Origin: Sulfobacillus thermotolerans
Lineage (GTDB): Bacteria; Bacillota; Sulfobacillia; Sulfobacillales; Sulfobacillaceae
Assembly: GCA_002951815.1 (NCBI GenBank)
Contig: CP019454.1
Span: forward strand, 2,976,001-3,040,000
Reading direction: 5' to 3'
DNA length: 64,000 nt
Both the position numbers and the translations under genes were made by a program. Positions 53,788 through 62,717 of the stretch are shown here, piece after piece (within the stretch, counting starts at the first letter, position 1; each line of letters begins with the position of its first letter). The notes below the pieces were generated by a model. It did no database searches and was not told the origin of the DNA. It saw only the letters and a program-made list of their open reading frames with translations.

Positions 53788-54918
53788 CTAACCACCCTGA
53801 TAAAATGCCGCAATTTGTTGGACCACGTAATCGACCTCTTGATCGGTCAATTCCGGAAACATGGGCAAGGAGAGTACTTCATCTTGCGCTTGTTCGCTGC
53901 GCGGGAAGTCTCCTAGCCGGTAGCCAAGGTCTCGCAGAGCTGGCTGCAGGTGTAGCGACAAGGGATAATAGACCGTCGTGCCAATACCTCGATCCTTTAG
54001 ATAGGCGCTCAATCGGTCTCTGGCTTCGGCCCGTATCGTATATTGATGAAATACATGGCTAAATCCTTGAGGAACACTGGGAAGGTGAATATCGCTGACG
54101 CGCCGTTCCACAAATCCTTGACGATAGCGCTCGGCGATTTGCTGTCGCCGGGTCGTCCAGTGCGCCAAGTAATTCAGCTTCACGTTTAATACGGCGGCTT
54201 GCACCGCGTCCAAACGCGAGTTGATGCCTAACCATTCATGGTGATATTTTTGGCGTGACCCATGCACGCGTAACGACCGTAACATGGTTGCCCATTGGTC
54301 ATTCGTTGTCGTCACCATTCCCGCATCTCCAAAAGCGCCTAAATTCTTCGTCGGGAAAAAGCTGAAGGCCGCCAGATCGCCCACGCTCCCAGCAGGCTTA
54401 TTGCGGAGTGTTGCGCCAATCGCTTGGGCCGCATCTTCAATAATCACCCCCGCATAGTGCTGGCGCAAGGCGTCAATGTCGGCCATCAGCCCAAATAAGT
54501 GGACCGGGAGCATCGCTCGGGTCCGGGGGGAAATCCGAGCCGACGCTTGATCCGGGTCCATATTAAAGGTATCCAGATTAATGTCGGTAAAGACCGGTTT
54601 CGCGCCTGTTCGCAAAATACTTCCTGCCGTTGCAAAGAATGTGAACGGAGTCGTGATGACCTCATCACCCGGTCCAACGCCCGCAGCCCGTAACGCTAAA
54701 TATAAGGCATCGGATCCATTCGCTACCCCCACAGCATACCCTGTGCCCGTCATTTGCGCGATGCGCTCTTCAAACGCTTGCACCTGCGGACCTAAAATAA
54801 ACTGTCCGGAGTTGACCACCTCATGCATAGCCTCTTCCACGGCCGGTCCAATTTCCTGAATTTGTCTAGACAAGGTAAAAGCCGGGATATTCATAACGTA
54901 TTTACGGCCGCGAACCAT
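53788..54918 (-). CDS. DegT-family 3-aminotransferase (WbpE/WlbC-like)
   Basis: A sugar aminotransferase of up to 376 residues. It has NGSDALYLALRAAGVGPGDEV, PFTFFATAGSIL, EDAAQAIGA, and K191 in SFFPTKNLGAFGDAG. The FFPTKNLGAFGDAG context is that of the WbpE/WlbC/FdtB group that acts on 3-keto sugars. In this operon it would add the amino group at C3 of UDP-3-keto-GlcNAcA, made by the Gfo/Idh enzyme two genes upstream (inference). The start is uncertain: ATG 54918 lies 16 nt from AGGAGGAG, and ATG 54894 (MNIPAFTL) has no ribosome site but gives the commonest family N-terminus. Confidence 0.9.
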   Translation of the reverse strand: MVRGRKYVMNIPAFTLSRQIQEIGPAVEEAMHEVVNSGQFILGPQVQAFEERIAQMTGTGYAVGVANGSDALYLALRAAGVGPGDEVITTPFTFFATAGSILRTGAKPVFTDINLDTFNMDPDQASARISPRTRAMLPVHLFGLMADIDALRQHYAGVIIEDAAQAIGATLRNKPAGSVGDLAAFSFFPTKNLGAFGDAGMVTTTNDQWATMLRSLRVHGSRQKYHHEWLGINSRLDAVQAAVLNVKLNYLAHWTTRRQQIAERYRQGFVERRVSDIHLPSVPQGFSHVFHQYTIRAEARDRLSAYLKDRGIGTTVYYPLSLHLQPALRDLGYRLGDFPRSEQAQDEVLSLPMFPELTDQEVDYVVQQIAAFYQGG

Positions 54919-54971
54919 GCGAAAAGCCGCGCCGTCTCCTCCTTCTTCTGCTCAAATTTGCCGACACAGGG

Positions 54972-55745
54972 CTAGGCTTTGCCGCCCGCTTCATCCTTAG
55001 CCCGACCAGGAGGCACCAATGTCTCCTTATGACTGCCATCGGGCCAAAAAATCCACTGTTCTTCTGGCACTTGGCGCACAACTCGTGCAGGAACGCCCAT
55101 AACCAGCCGATACGCTGCGACGTCTCGCGTGACCACGGCTCCAGCTGCGATGAGGGCTTCTTGCCCCACGTGAATACCCGGCAAAATCACGGCGCCACCG
55201 CCAATGCGTGCAGCCCTGTGAATCGTCGGGCCCAATATGGCATCATGGCGCGCTTCCGTACGCGCCACATAGGGGTCATTCGTGGTGGTCACCATCGGCG
55301 CAATAAAGACGTGATCTTCCACGGTTGTGTGAGCCGTTAAATACACGGCCGTCTGCAATTTCGTATAATCTCCGATGGTGCAGTCATTTTCAACCGTCGA
55401 CCGCTGTCCGACGACCACATACGCGCCCAATATACAGCGCTCGCGAATAACGGCTTGGTCCGCAATAAAACAGTCCCGTCCCAGCTTGGCTCCTCGATAT
55501 AAAATCGCCTGTGCCCCAATAACCGTGCCCTCCCCAATGATTAGGGGTTCTAAGTTTCCGGTATGCAAATTGCTGGTTTTACTGCGGGCTGGGGCTTTCC
55601 CTAAAATTGCCCCATCGCCTATCACCACGTTGTCTCCAATCACCACGTCTTTATGCACGATGACATGATGACCTAATGTCACATTCTGGCCAATGCGTGC
55701 CCCTTCTTCAATGACACAATGCAGGCCTTGTTGATGGTTTGTCAT
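54972..55745 (-). CDS. Hexapeptide-repeat N-acetyltransferase (WbpD-like)
   Basis: A left-handed beta-helix acetyltransferase of 257 residues. Hexapeptide repeats run from about residue 8 to 205, with an insertion GKAPARSKTSN near 50 and a loop near the repeat where a His (TTTNDPY...) acts. It ends with the LVMGVPARVV closing strand seen in the family. It should acetylate the 3-amino group of UDP-2-acetamido-3-amino glucuronic acid with acetyl-CoA. It is longer than WbpD/WlbB (about 190 residues); an extra C-terminal tail of about 35 residues has no recognised motif. It lies 3 nt from its upstream neighbour. Confidence 0.85.
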   Translation of the reverse strand: MTNHQQGLHCVIEEGARIGQNVTLGHHVIVHKDVVIGDNVVIGDGAILGKAPARSKTSNLHTGNLEPLIIGEGTVIGAQAILYRGAKLGRDCFIADQAVIRERCILGAYVVVGQRSTVENDCTIGDYTKLQTAVYLTAHTTVEDHVFIAPMVTTTNDPYVARTEARHDAILGPTIHRAARIGGGAVILPGIHVGQEALIAAGAVVTRDVAAYRLVMGVPARVVRQVPEEQWIFWPDGSHKETLVPPGRAKDEAGGKA

Positions 55746-55748
55746 GAG

Positions 55749-56777
55749 TCAACTCCTTGCGATTTCATCCATCTTGACTACTCGCCCCTCGCGTCCGGAG
55801 CGCATGAGTCCTTCAATGACCTGGATGCTAGGCAGCGCCGTGGCGGCATCCAACCGAGCCGGCGTCTGACGGACAATCGCTTCGGCAAAATCCTGCAATG
55901 CGTCATGATGACTTTGCCAGCTAGGTCGGGAAGGCAGGTCCAAGATGGCTTGACGCACAGCCGCTTCGTCATCCGTCCCGACCCGCCATGTTGCGATTTG
56001 CTGAACAGTTGGGCCAATCATCACGACGCCTTGGTCACCGACCACCGTAATGCGCTCTTCTAAATTGGTTTGCGGTACACACGTCGTGGCAACAACCGAC
56101 GCCAAGGCCCCCGACACAAACCGCAAGCTGCCAGCTACCGTATCTTCCGCTTCGATAGCATGTGTCAACGTCGCGGTATGGGCAAAAACCTCATCAACGG
56201 GCCCCATCACTTGTAACAGCACATCCAAGGCATGAATCGCTTGATTAAACAAAACGCCTCCATCCATTGCGAAGGTGCCCCGCCAAGGTGCCTCGTCATA
56301 ATACGACTGGGGACGGGCCCACCGAACGGCCACGCCGCCGTTCACCACTCGTCCCAGCCGTCCTTCTTGATGAGCGGCCAATAATTTGCTGACCGTGGGT
56401 AACATGCGATTAAACTGGGTCACGACAACGACCACACCGCGCTGACGTCCATAGTCAACAATAGCTTGTGCATCGTGGTACGACAATGCAAGTGGCTTTT
56501 CAATCATGACGTGAAGACCCCGGTCTAGAGCTTGGAAGGCCAAGGCTCGGTGCAATCCTGAAGGGGCGGCAATAATGGCGGCATCAAGATCCATTGCGTC
56601 AAATGCCGCCAAGGCGTCATCAAAAGCCTCCGCATCAAAAGCCACGGCCGCTGCGTCGGCTTTCGCCCGGTCCGGATCCACCGTTGCGACTAACTCTAGG
56701 GCTTGTTGGTGGACAAGCGCTTGCAAGTGCTTTTGCCCGATTTTACCGCATCCAATCAGCGCCGTTCGAATTGTCAT
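55749..56777 (-). CDS. Gfo/Idh/MocA-family oxidoreductase (WbpB/WlbA-like)
   Basis: A two-domain NAD(H)-dependent dehydrogenase of 342 residues. The Rossmann motif is ALIGCGKIGQKHLQAL, the family's EKP motif is in HVMIEKPLALSY, and MDGGVLFNQAIHALDVLLQVMGPVDEVF is in the substrate domain. In the 2,3-diacetamido uronic acid pathway it oxidises C3 of UDP-GlcNAcA. The ATG at 56777 has AAGGGTGG at good distance; the in-frame GTG at 56789 falls inside that site. It is placed directly between the dehydrogenase and acetyltransferase genes. Confidence 0.88.
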   Translation of the reverse strand: MTIRTALIGCGKIGQKHLQALVHQQALELVATVDPDRAKADAAAVAFDAEAFDDALAAFDAMDLDAAIIAAPSGLHRALAFQALDRGLHVMIEKPLALSYHDAQAIVDYGRQRGVVVVVTQFNRMLPTVSKLLAAHQEGRLGRVVNGGVAVRWARPQSYYDEAPWRGTFAMDGGVLFNQAIHALDVLLQVMGPVDEVFAHTATLTHAIEAEDTVAGSLRFVSGALASVVATTCVPQTNLEERITVVGDQGVVMIGPTVQQIATWRVGTDDEAAVRQAILDLPSRPSWQSHHDALQDFAEAIVRQTPARLDAATALPSIQVIEGLMRSGREGRVVKMDEIARS

Positions 56778-56806
56778 GAATCGTGCCACCCTTCTGGTTT
56801 AGCTTC

Positions 56807-58147
56807 TTACAAGCGCACAATATTGTCGCGATTCCCAAGGTCTTTGCAGGCGTTACGGGAATCAACAATTAGCGCACTGTGTTGCGCAACCCAAGCATAG
56901 TCTACGGTCGAGTGATCCGTCGTAATAACGACGCAATCTTGGGATTCTAGCAAATCCTGCGTCAAGGGCACCGACCGAATTTGACGAGAAAAGAAGGTAT
57001 GGGGTTTGACCACAGGAACATAAGGATCGTGATATTGCACGACCGCCCCTTGCTGCTCAAGCAGTTCGAAAATCTTAAGAGCTGGCGATTCGCGTTCATC
57101 ATTGATGTCCTTTTTATACGCCACGCCTAACAAAAGAATACGGGAGCCGTTCACCGCCTTTTTTTGTCCATTCATCGCGCGCACCACTTTGTCGACCACA
57201 AAGTAGGGCATGCGTAAATTGATCTCGCCTGCCAACTCAATAAAGCGCGTCGGGAAATCGTATTCGCGGGCTTTCCAGCTAAGGTAGAAGGGATCTAAGG
57301 GAATGCAGTGTCCACCCACACCAGGACCCGGTTGAAAGATTTGAATACCAAAGGGTTTGGTCCCCGCCGCTTGCAACACTTCCCATACGTCAAGATTCAT
57401 CCGGTCACATAGAAGGGCCAACTCGTTAACCAAAGCTATATTGACCGCGCGGTAGGTGTTCTCGAATACCTTAGACATTTCTGCCACGCGTGGGGAGGAC
57501 ACCGGAATCACGTGCGATATCGACTGTTGATATAACAGTGTCGCCGCTTGCCGACACTTTTCCGTGACCCCGCCCACAAGTTTAGGCGTATTGCCCGTCT
57601 TATACACCGCGTCCCCAGGATTGACACGTTCTGGAGAAAAAGCCAGAAAAAATTCATCCCCTACGCGTAAGCCGCTGGTTTCTAAAATAGGCTCAAGAAC
57701 CTCTTCTGTTGTCCCCGGGTAGGTCGTGCTTTCCAGTGCAATCAATTGGCCTGGTCTCATAATACGGCGAACTTTTTCAGCTACCGCTAGAATATAGGAA
57801 AGGTCGGGCTCCTTATTCGTCGTCAAGGGTGTCGGAACACAAATAATGACGACATCGGCTTCTGTCAGGCGCTCATAATCCCCAGTCGCCTGCAGCTTGC
57901 CCGACGCAGTGAGGCTTCGCAAGAGATCCGAATCCACATCAGGAATATAATTGTCCCCCTTGTTGACTCGGTCGACCTTGCTTAAATTGTCATCGAGTCC
58001 GATGACAAAAAAGCCTGCCGCCGCGTGCTCCACGGCCAAGGGAAGACCCACGTAGCCGAGGCCCACAACTCCCACCACCGCGGTGCGCGTGGCCAAGCGC
58101 TCCATTAACTGCTCAAAATAGGTTGTCTGCGCGTTTTCAGTGAGCAC
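56807..58147 (-). CDS. wbpA: UDP-N-acetylglucosamine 6-dehydrogenase (WbpA/WlbA-pathway type)
   Basis: A nucleotide-sugar dehydrogenase of 446 residues. It has GVVGLGYVGLPLAVEHAAAG, AFSPERVNPGD (the GlcNAc-specific variant of the UGDH middle motif), the catalytic Cys in GPGVGGHCIPLDP, and LLGVAYKKDINDERESPA. The ERVNPG and GGHCIP forms separate UDP-GlcNAc/ManNAc dehydrogenases from the UDP-glucose enzyme at 20724. It supplies UDP-GlcNAcA to the operon. The GTG at 58147 has GGAGGAG 7 nt upstream and overlaps the stop of the preceding gene by 11 nt. Confidence 0.92.
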   Translation of the reverse strand: MLTENAQTTYFEQLMERLATRTAVVGVVGLGYVGLPLAVEHAAAGFFVIGLDDNLSKVDRVNKGDNYIPDVDSDLLRSLTASGKLQATGDYERLTEADVVIICVPTPLTTNKEPDLSYILAVAEKVRRIMRPGQLIALESTTYPGTTEEVLEPILETSGLRVGDEFFLAFSPERVNPGDAVYKTGNTPKLVGGVTEKCRQAATLLYQQSISHVIPVSSPRVAEMSKVFENTYRAVNIALVNELALLCDRMNLDVWEVLQAAGTKPFGIQIFQPGPGVGGHCIPLDPFYLSWKAREYDFPTRFIELAGEINLRMPYFVVDKVVRAMNGQKKAVNGSRILLLGVAYKKDINDERESPALKIFELLEQQGAVVQYHDPYVPVVKPHTFFSRQIRSVPLTQDLLESQDCVVITTDHSTVDYAWVAQHSALIVDSRNACKDLGNRDNIVRL

Positions 58148-60038
58148 GGGCTTCTCCTCCTGTCGTCGACAATCCCATCCCCGGCAGCGCTGCCACATTG
58201 CTGTTTTGGGGCTGGTATTCGGGGACAATTTCTTTCAACAGCCGTCGAATTCGCGGTTCATCCGCTCTGCGCCCCGCCTCGACCAATTCTTCTAGCAGTG
58301 GCAGGAGGCGGCGTGCATTGGGGACGTCCCCTGTATGGATAAAAATCCGAGAATTTTTGGTCGCTTTGGTTTGATCTTCTGGCGTTAAGGGCTCTTCATA
58401 TAGTTTTTCGCCCGGACGCAAACCCGTGAAGACAATATCCACATCCACCCCGGGCGTGAGGCCTGATAGCCGAATTAGATTTGTGGCCAAGTCCATAATT
58501 TTTATCGGTTCACCCATATCGAGCACAAACGTTTCGCCGCCCTTGCCCATAGCACCTGCCTGCACAACCAATTGGCAGGCTTCGGCAACAGTCATAAAGT
58601 ACCGCACCATGTCGGGGTGAGTCACCGTCAGCGGTCCCCCTTGTGCAATTTGTCGTTGGAAGGTGGGCAAGACACTACCGCGCGAGCCCAAAACATTGCC
58701 AAAGCGCACCGTAACAAATCGCATATGGGTATTTTGAGCGTAAATAGCCCCGAGGATTTCCCCGATACGTTTGGTGGTCCCATAGACACTAGTAGGATTC
58801 ACGGCCTTGTCCGTGGATATAAACACAAAGCGCTCGACATGCATCTTTTGAGCCATATCAAGGAAACCCCACAACCCTTCAACATTGTTGCGAATCGCCT
58901 CGGGAGGTTGGATTTCCATTAATGGCACATGTTTGTGAGCCGCGGCATGAAAGATAACTTCTGGACGATTCTGTTCCATAACGTGTTGTATACGGCCTAA
59001 ATCGCGCAAGTCAGCCACCACTGGCGCTACCCGCATCTCCGGATAGCTGGCTCGCATTTCCTGTTCAATATCAAAAATTGACGTTTCATCAAGACCCAAC
59101 AGCACAAGACAACGGGGATTAAAACGCGCCACTTGCCGGCAGAGTTCGGAGCCAATCGTGCCCCCAGCCCCCGTTACCATCACCGTGCGATTCGTAATAT
59201 ATCCCGCGATCTCAGCCAAATCAACCACCGCCGGCTCGCGCTGCAGTAAGTCTTCGATTTGAATGTCACGAATTTGGTTTACCAGAACCTGACCACCAAT
59301 CATCTGATTTATGGCAGGCAATAACCGCGTTTTCACATTCAGGTCTCGGCATTGGTCCACTAATGGACGCAAAACTTTACCGGATGCCGAAGGAATTGCA
59401 AAGAGGACTTGATCGACATGGTGATCACGCAGAAGGCTCCGAAGTTGCGCTGTCGTTCCCAAGACCTTGAGGTTTCCAATCTGCATCCCGTGTTTGGCCG
59501 TATCATCATCTAAGAACCCCACCGCTTGTCCCACTTCGGGGTGACGCGCTAATTCTTGGGCAACTAATTGGCCTGCTTTACCAGCCCCCACAATGAGCAC
59601 ACGCGGAGCCGCCTTGCTTTTCGGCATCCATGTAATGTCATAGTACGAGCGAATGAGAAACCGCCAGCCTCCCACCAAAGCCATGGCAAACAGCACATAA
59701 AGAACATAGACGCCACGGGGATAGTGCGCCGCCTTGTCTAGAAGCAAGTAACCGTCTAAAAACACAACACTCCCAAGCAACGAGCCAATGAGCACCTGAG
59801 CATCGCGCGAACCCGCATATTGCCACATCCGATGATAAATGCGTGTGACCCACAACAAAAGAATTGTCGTAAGGGTAAAATAAATGGCAATATGTTGGTA
59901 AGGTTGGAGATACTGGCGTGGAATATAGGGAACATCAAACCGCAAATACAAGGCTAGGTACACCGAAGCGTTAATCATAATCGCATCAATAACCATGGCC
60001 AAGACAATCTTGAAATACATACGGAATCGCGGAGCCAT
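58137..60038 (-). CDS. Membrane UDP-sugar 4,6-dehydratase, WbpM/PglF/CapD family
   Basis: A 633-residue membrane enzyme. The first 130 residues have four hydrophobic spans, then a CoA-binding-like domain (VLIVGAGKAGQLVAQEL), then the catalytic extended SDR from about 285 (TGAGGTIGSELCRQ). It dehydrates UDP-GlcNAc at C4/C6 to the 4-keto-6-deoxy sugar. Active-site ISTDKAVNPTSVYGTTKR carries Tyr419 and Lys423 in a normal YxxxK, whereas long WbpM/PglF enzymes usually have Met in place of Tyr. The rest of the family signature (FGNVLGSRGSVLPTFQRQI, TGLRPGEKLYEE) is intact. ATG 60038 has GAGGGG upstream. It is the first gene of the operon. Confidence 0.92.
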   Translation of the reverse strand: MAPRFRMYFKIVLAMVIDAIMINASVYLALYLRFDVPYIPRQYLQPYQHIAIYFTLTTILLLWVTRIYHRMWQYAGSRDAQVLIGSLLGSVVFLDGYLLLDKAAHYPRGVYVLYVLFAMALVGGWRFLIRSYYDITWMPKSKAAPRVLIVGAGKAGQLVAQELARHPEVGQAVGFLDDDTAKHGMQIGNLKVLGTTAQLRSLLRDHHVDQVLFAIPSASGKVLRPLVDQCRDLNVKTRLLPAINQMIGGQVLVNQIRDIQIEDLLQREPAVVDLAEIAGYITNRTVMVTGAGGTIGSELCRQVARFNPRCLVLLGLDETSIFDIEQEMRASYPEMRVAPVVADLRDLGRIQHVMEQNRPEVIFHAAAHKHVPLMEIQPPEAIRNNVEGLWGFLDMAQKMHVERFVFISTDKAVNPTSVYGTTKRIGEILGAIYAQNTHMRFVTVRFGNVLGSRGSVLPTFQRQIAQGGPLTVTHPDMVRYFMTVAEACQLVVQAGAMGKGGETFVLDMGEPIKIMDLATNLIRLSGLTPGVDVDIVFTGLRPGEKLYEEPLTPEDQTKATKNSRIFIHTGDVPNARRLLPLLEELVEAGRRADEPRIRRLLKEIVPEYQPQNSNVAALPGMGLSTTGGEARAH

Positions 60039-60100
60039 AGATTCCCCTCTTTCATAAATGGCACCTGGCGATAGGCCAGCAAGACATTGTACGCGCCAAA

Positions 60101-60109
60101 ATTATAACA
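60101..60109 (-). promoter_or_regulatory. Extended -10 promoter of the 60-51 kb glycan operon
   Basis: On the minus strand TG-T-TATAAT (60109-60101) is a perfect extended -10. No -35 box at 17 nt; a TTGAAT is too close. The predicted start near 60094 leaves a leader of about 56 nt. Confidence 0.6.
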
Positions 60110-60314
60110 CGTTTATTCAAGGCACAGGGGCGAGAACCACATCCGATATTCAGTCATTCGACGGAATTCACTAGACAAAAGCCTTTTCATTCATTTATAG
60201 TAACGCCCGCACGGTCACAAACGTTTATTATACAGGTGATCAATTGATGGCCAATAAGGTGTTTCCTTTAACGCGAACAGGGCGGCGTGAGGAGATGGCG
60301 GATGGGGGATTTAC

Positions 60315-60572
60315 GTGGCGATACGAGTAAATGTTTCTGCCGATACACAATGGCTGCGAGTCGCTGTTCAAGACCCTAACTCAGGTCAAGAACACTGGGT
60401 TCAAATTGACAGAGCCGCTCTTAACCTAATTATGCAGGAGGATCCCCGTCCTCCCGAAATTATCCTCGATGTGGTGGCTGAGCGTGCAATGAAGCGCATG
60501 CCCGTAGCCAACAGCGAGGACGGGGCCCGCGTTATTACCCCCCACAATCTTGAATTAGTCTGGCCCAAATAA
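60315..60572 (+). CDS. Small conserved-looking protein of unknown function
   Basis: An 85-residue protein with alternating beta strands (VNVSADTQWLRVAVQD, HWVQIDRAALNLIM) and an amphipathic C-terminal half; no Cys, no signal peptide, no membrane segment. No family is recognised. The start GTG at 60315 follows a G-rich tract (GGGGGA) at 6 nt, whereas the better GAGGAG 20 nt upstream precedes ATGs in other frames. It is followed directly by a terminator and is convergent with ftsH. Confidence 0.55.
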   Translation: MAIRVNVSADTQWLRVAVQDPNSGQEHWVQIDRAALNLIMQEDPRPPEIILDVVAERAMKRMPVANSEDGARVITPHNLELVWPK

Positions 60573-60573
60573 G

Positions 60574-60597
60574 AAAAGAGCGCTTCTGCGCTCTTTT
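60574..60597. terminator. Bidirectional terminator between the small gene and ftsH
   Basis: The perfect stem AAAAGAGCGC / GCGCTCTTTT with a TTCT loop has A- and T-runs at both ends. It starts 2 nt past the 60572 stop and ends 4 nt before the ftsH stop. Confidence 0.9.
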
Positions 60598-60600
60598 CTT

Positions 60601-62403
60601 TTAGGTTGTCGCCCGTAAGATCTCTTTTAGTTGTGCCGCATCTAACGTTTCTCGGTCGATCAATTCAATCGCAATGCGGTTTAAGGTGATGCGGTGCTGC
60701 AATAGTAACGATTTAGCGCGCTCATATTGCTGCATGACGATATGCCGAATCGCTTGGTCAATTTTTGAGGCCACTTCTTCCGAGTAGTTACGCTGGCGCA
60801 TCAAGTCACGTCCGAGGAAGACTTGATCTTGGCGCGTACCATAAGTCATCGGTCCTAGTTCCTCAGACATCCCAAACTCAGTAATCATTTGTTTGACCAT
60901 CTTGGTTGACTTCTCCAGGTCATCAGACGCCCCTGTAGAAATCTCGCCAAACACAATTTGCTCCGCAGCGCGCCCACCTAAAGACATCGCCACTTTATCC
61001 AAGATCTGCTCTTTGGTAATAAGATAACGGTCTTCTTCTGGCATAGGCATGGTATAGCCCATGGCCATGCCCCGAGGGATAATCGTCACCTTATTAATCG
61101 GATCCCCGTGCGGCACCAACATTCCCACAAGCGTGTGACCCCCCTCATGGAACGCCACTACACGCTTTTCGAATTCAGACAACACGCGAGTCTTTTTCTG
61201 CGGGCCCGCCATCACACGCTCTGAAGCTTCTTCAAAGTTTTGCATCGTAATCTTCTTCCGCCGTTCCCGAGCAGCCAAGAGTGCAGCCTCATTAGCCAAG
61301 TTGGCTAGATCGGCCCCCGTGAAACCTGGCGTTCTCCGCGCAATCACGTCTAAATCCACATCAGAATCCAAGGGCTTGTTTTCTACATGGACTTCGAGAA
61401 TCTTCCGGCGTCCTTTTTGGTCGGGCCGCGGCACCATAATTTGACGATCAAACCGGCCCGGGCGTAATAATGCCGGATCGAGAACGTCCGGACGGTTGGT
61501 GGCGGCCATTACAATAACGCCTTCGTTGACCCCAAAACCATCCATTTCCACCAGCAACTGGTTTAGAGTCTGTTCACGCTCATCATTGCCTCCGCCGTAT
61601 CCCGCTCCACGCATGCGGCCCACCGCATCCAACTCATCAATAAACAAAATACAGGGCGAATTTTTCTTGGCTTGTTCAAAGAGATCGCGAACCCGAGATG
61701 CCCCCACACCGACGAACATCTCAACAAATCCTGACCCACTTTCCGAAAAGAATGGAACCCCCGCTTCTCCTGCCACCGCACGCGCAAGAAGCGTTTTACC
61801 AGTACCAGGCGAGCCAAAGAGCAAAACGCCTTTCGGTATGCGTGCGCCCATGTCCATGTACCGCTTAGGATTTTTCAGAAAGTCAACAATCTCTTCCAAC
61901 TCTTGTTTTTCTTCATCGACACCTGCGACGTCTGCAAAGGTGACCTTGGGCAAGTTATCGGCCTGCAAATGGGCTTGAGTCTTGCCAAAGGACATCATCC
62001 GGTTGCCGCCCTGACTTTGCCGGAAAAAGAAAAACACAAATCCAATGACAATCAGCACCGGCAAAAAGTCACCGATTAAGCCGACCCACATCGCCGAACT
62101 GGACGGTTTGGTGACCGTGACGTTCGCACCATTAGCATATAATTGAGTACTCAGAGCACTGGTATCGCCAGGCGCATACACCGTTTCATAATGCTGCCCT
62201 TGCGCATTGGTCCAAGTCACCACATGCTGCGAAGAATTCACGTCGGCCGTCTTCACTTGATGCTTAAGGGTGGCGCTAATCAGTGAACTATACGCTTGTT
62301 CCTGGACAGGCGCGGTACGGGCGTTAAGTATGTCCATCAGGGTAGAAATAAACAAAACAACCAGGACAATCGTAATGACGCCTCGAAACCACCGGTTTTG
62401 CAT
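60601..62403 (-). CDS. ftsH: ATP-dependent zinc metalloprotease FtsH
   Basis: A membrane-anchored AAA+ protease of 600 residues that degrades misfolded or regulatory membrane and cytosolic proteins. There are two membrane spans (about 8-24 and 105-127) with an extracytoplasmic loop. Walker A is GSPGTGKT (197-204), Walker [12 protein letters not shown] (near 252), the second region of homology [22 protein letters not shown], and the zinc site HEGGH (419-423). The usual HEAGH reads HEGGH here, and the pore-loop context is [11 protein letters not shown] rather than SGSDFVEMFVG; both are mild changes. ATG 62403 has GGAGGGG 6-7 nt upstream. It is not next to the usual hpt/tilS, at least in this window. 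Confidence 0.97.
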   Translation of the reverse strand: MQNRWFRGVITIVLVVLFISTLMDILNARTAPVQEQAYSSLISATLKHQVKTADVNSSQHVVTWTNAQGQHYETVYAPGDTSALSTQLYANGANVTVTKPSSSAMWVGLIGDFLPVLIVIGFVFFFFRQSQGGNRMMSFGKTQAHLQADNLPKVTFADVAGVDEEKQELEEIVDFLKNPKRYMDMGARIPKGVLLFGSPGTGKTLLARAVAGEAGVPFFSESGSGFVEMFVGVGASRVRDLFEQAKKNSPCILFIDELDAVGRMRGAGYGGGNDEREQTLNQLLVEMDGFGVNEGVIVMAATNRPDVLDPALLRPGRFDRQIMVPRPDQKGRRKILEVHVENKPLDSDVDLDVIARRTPGFTGADLANLANEAALLAARERRKKITMQNFEEASERVMAGPQKKTRVLSEFEKRVVAFHEGGHTLVGMLVPHGDPINKVTIIPRGMAMGYTMPMPEEDRYLITKEQILDKVAMSLGGRAAEQIVFGEISTGASDDLEKSTKMVKQMITEFGMSEELGPMTYGTRQDQVFLGRDLMRQRNYSEEVASKIDQAIRHIVMQQYERAKSLLLQHRITLNRIAIELIDRETLDAAQLKEILRATT

Positions 62404-62717
62404 CGGATCCCCTCCGCATTTTGCAAATTACTCGTCTTGTATATCCTCCACAGGGGAACGCCCCTTAATAACGCGGAGGTTTACCGCCTTGTACACCAAA
62501 TCGCTGCGGGCTCCACGGGAAAAAGCGGCAAACTCTGTGATTCCCAATGTTCGGCCGCCATCTTCGAAAAAAGAGTCCGTGACGGAAAAATTTTGCCCGA
62601 TATATTACAATAGCACTTTTCTCATCCCCTGTGCTATAGGTTTCGTTGCTTGGGCTATTTTTACTCCTCTGCGGGCATACTGAGGGTAATTGTTCCATTA
62701 GAGAGGAGAGCGTGAAG
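62404..62717. other. Intergenic region upstream of ftsH, with a structured leader
   Basis: This 314-base gap is divergent between ftsH and the membrane protein gene. Near ftsH it holds a nested hairpin (62445-62479): outer CCTCC (62445-62449) with GGAGG (62475-62479) and inner AGGGG-AACG-CCCCT (62452-62465). In the ftsH mRNA the outer CCUCC arm is complementary to Shine-Dalgarno sequences. I found no convincing -35/-10 pair for either gene. Confidence 0.5.

Noticed and set aside
61496-61978. 160-codon open frame on the plus strand
   Set aside because: Antisense to the highly constrained ftsH AAA domain; composition and lack of a start site mark it as a shadow.
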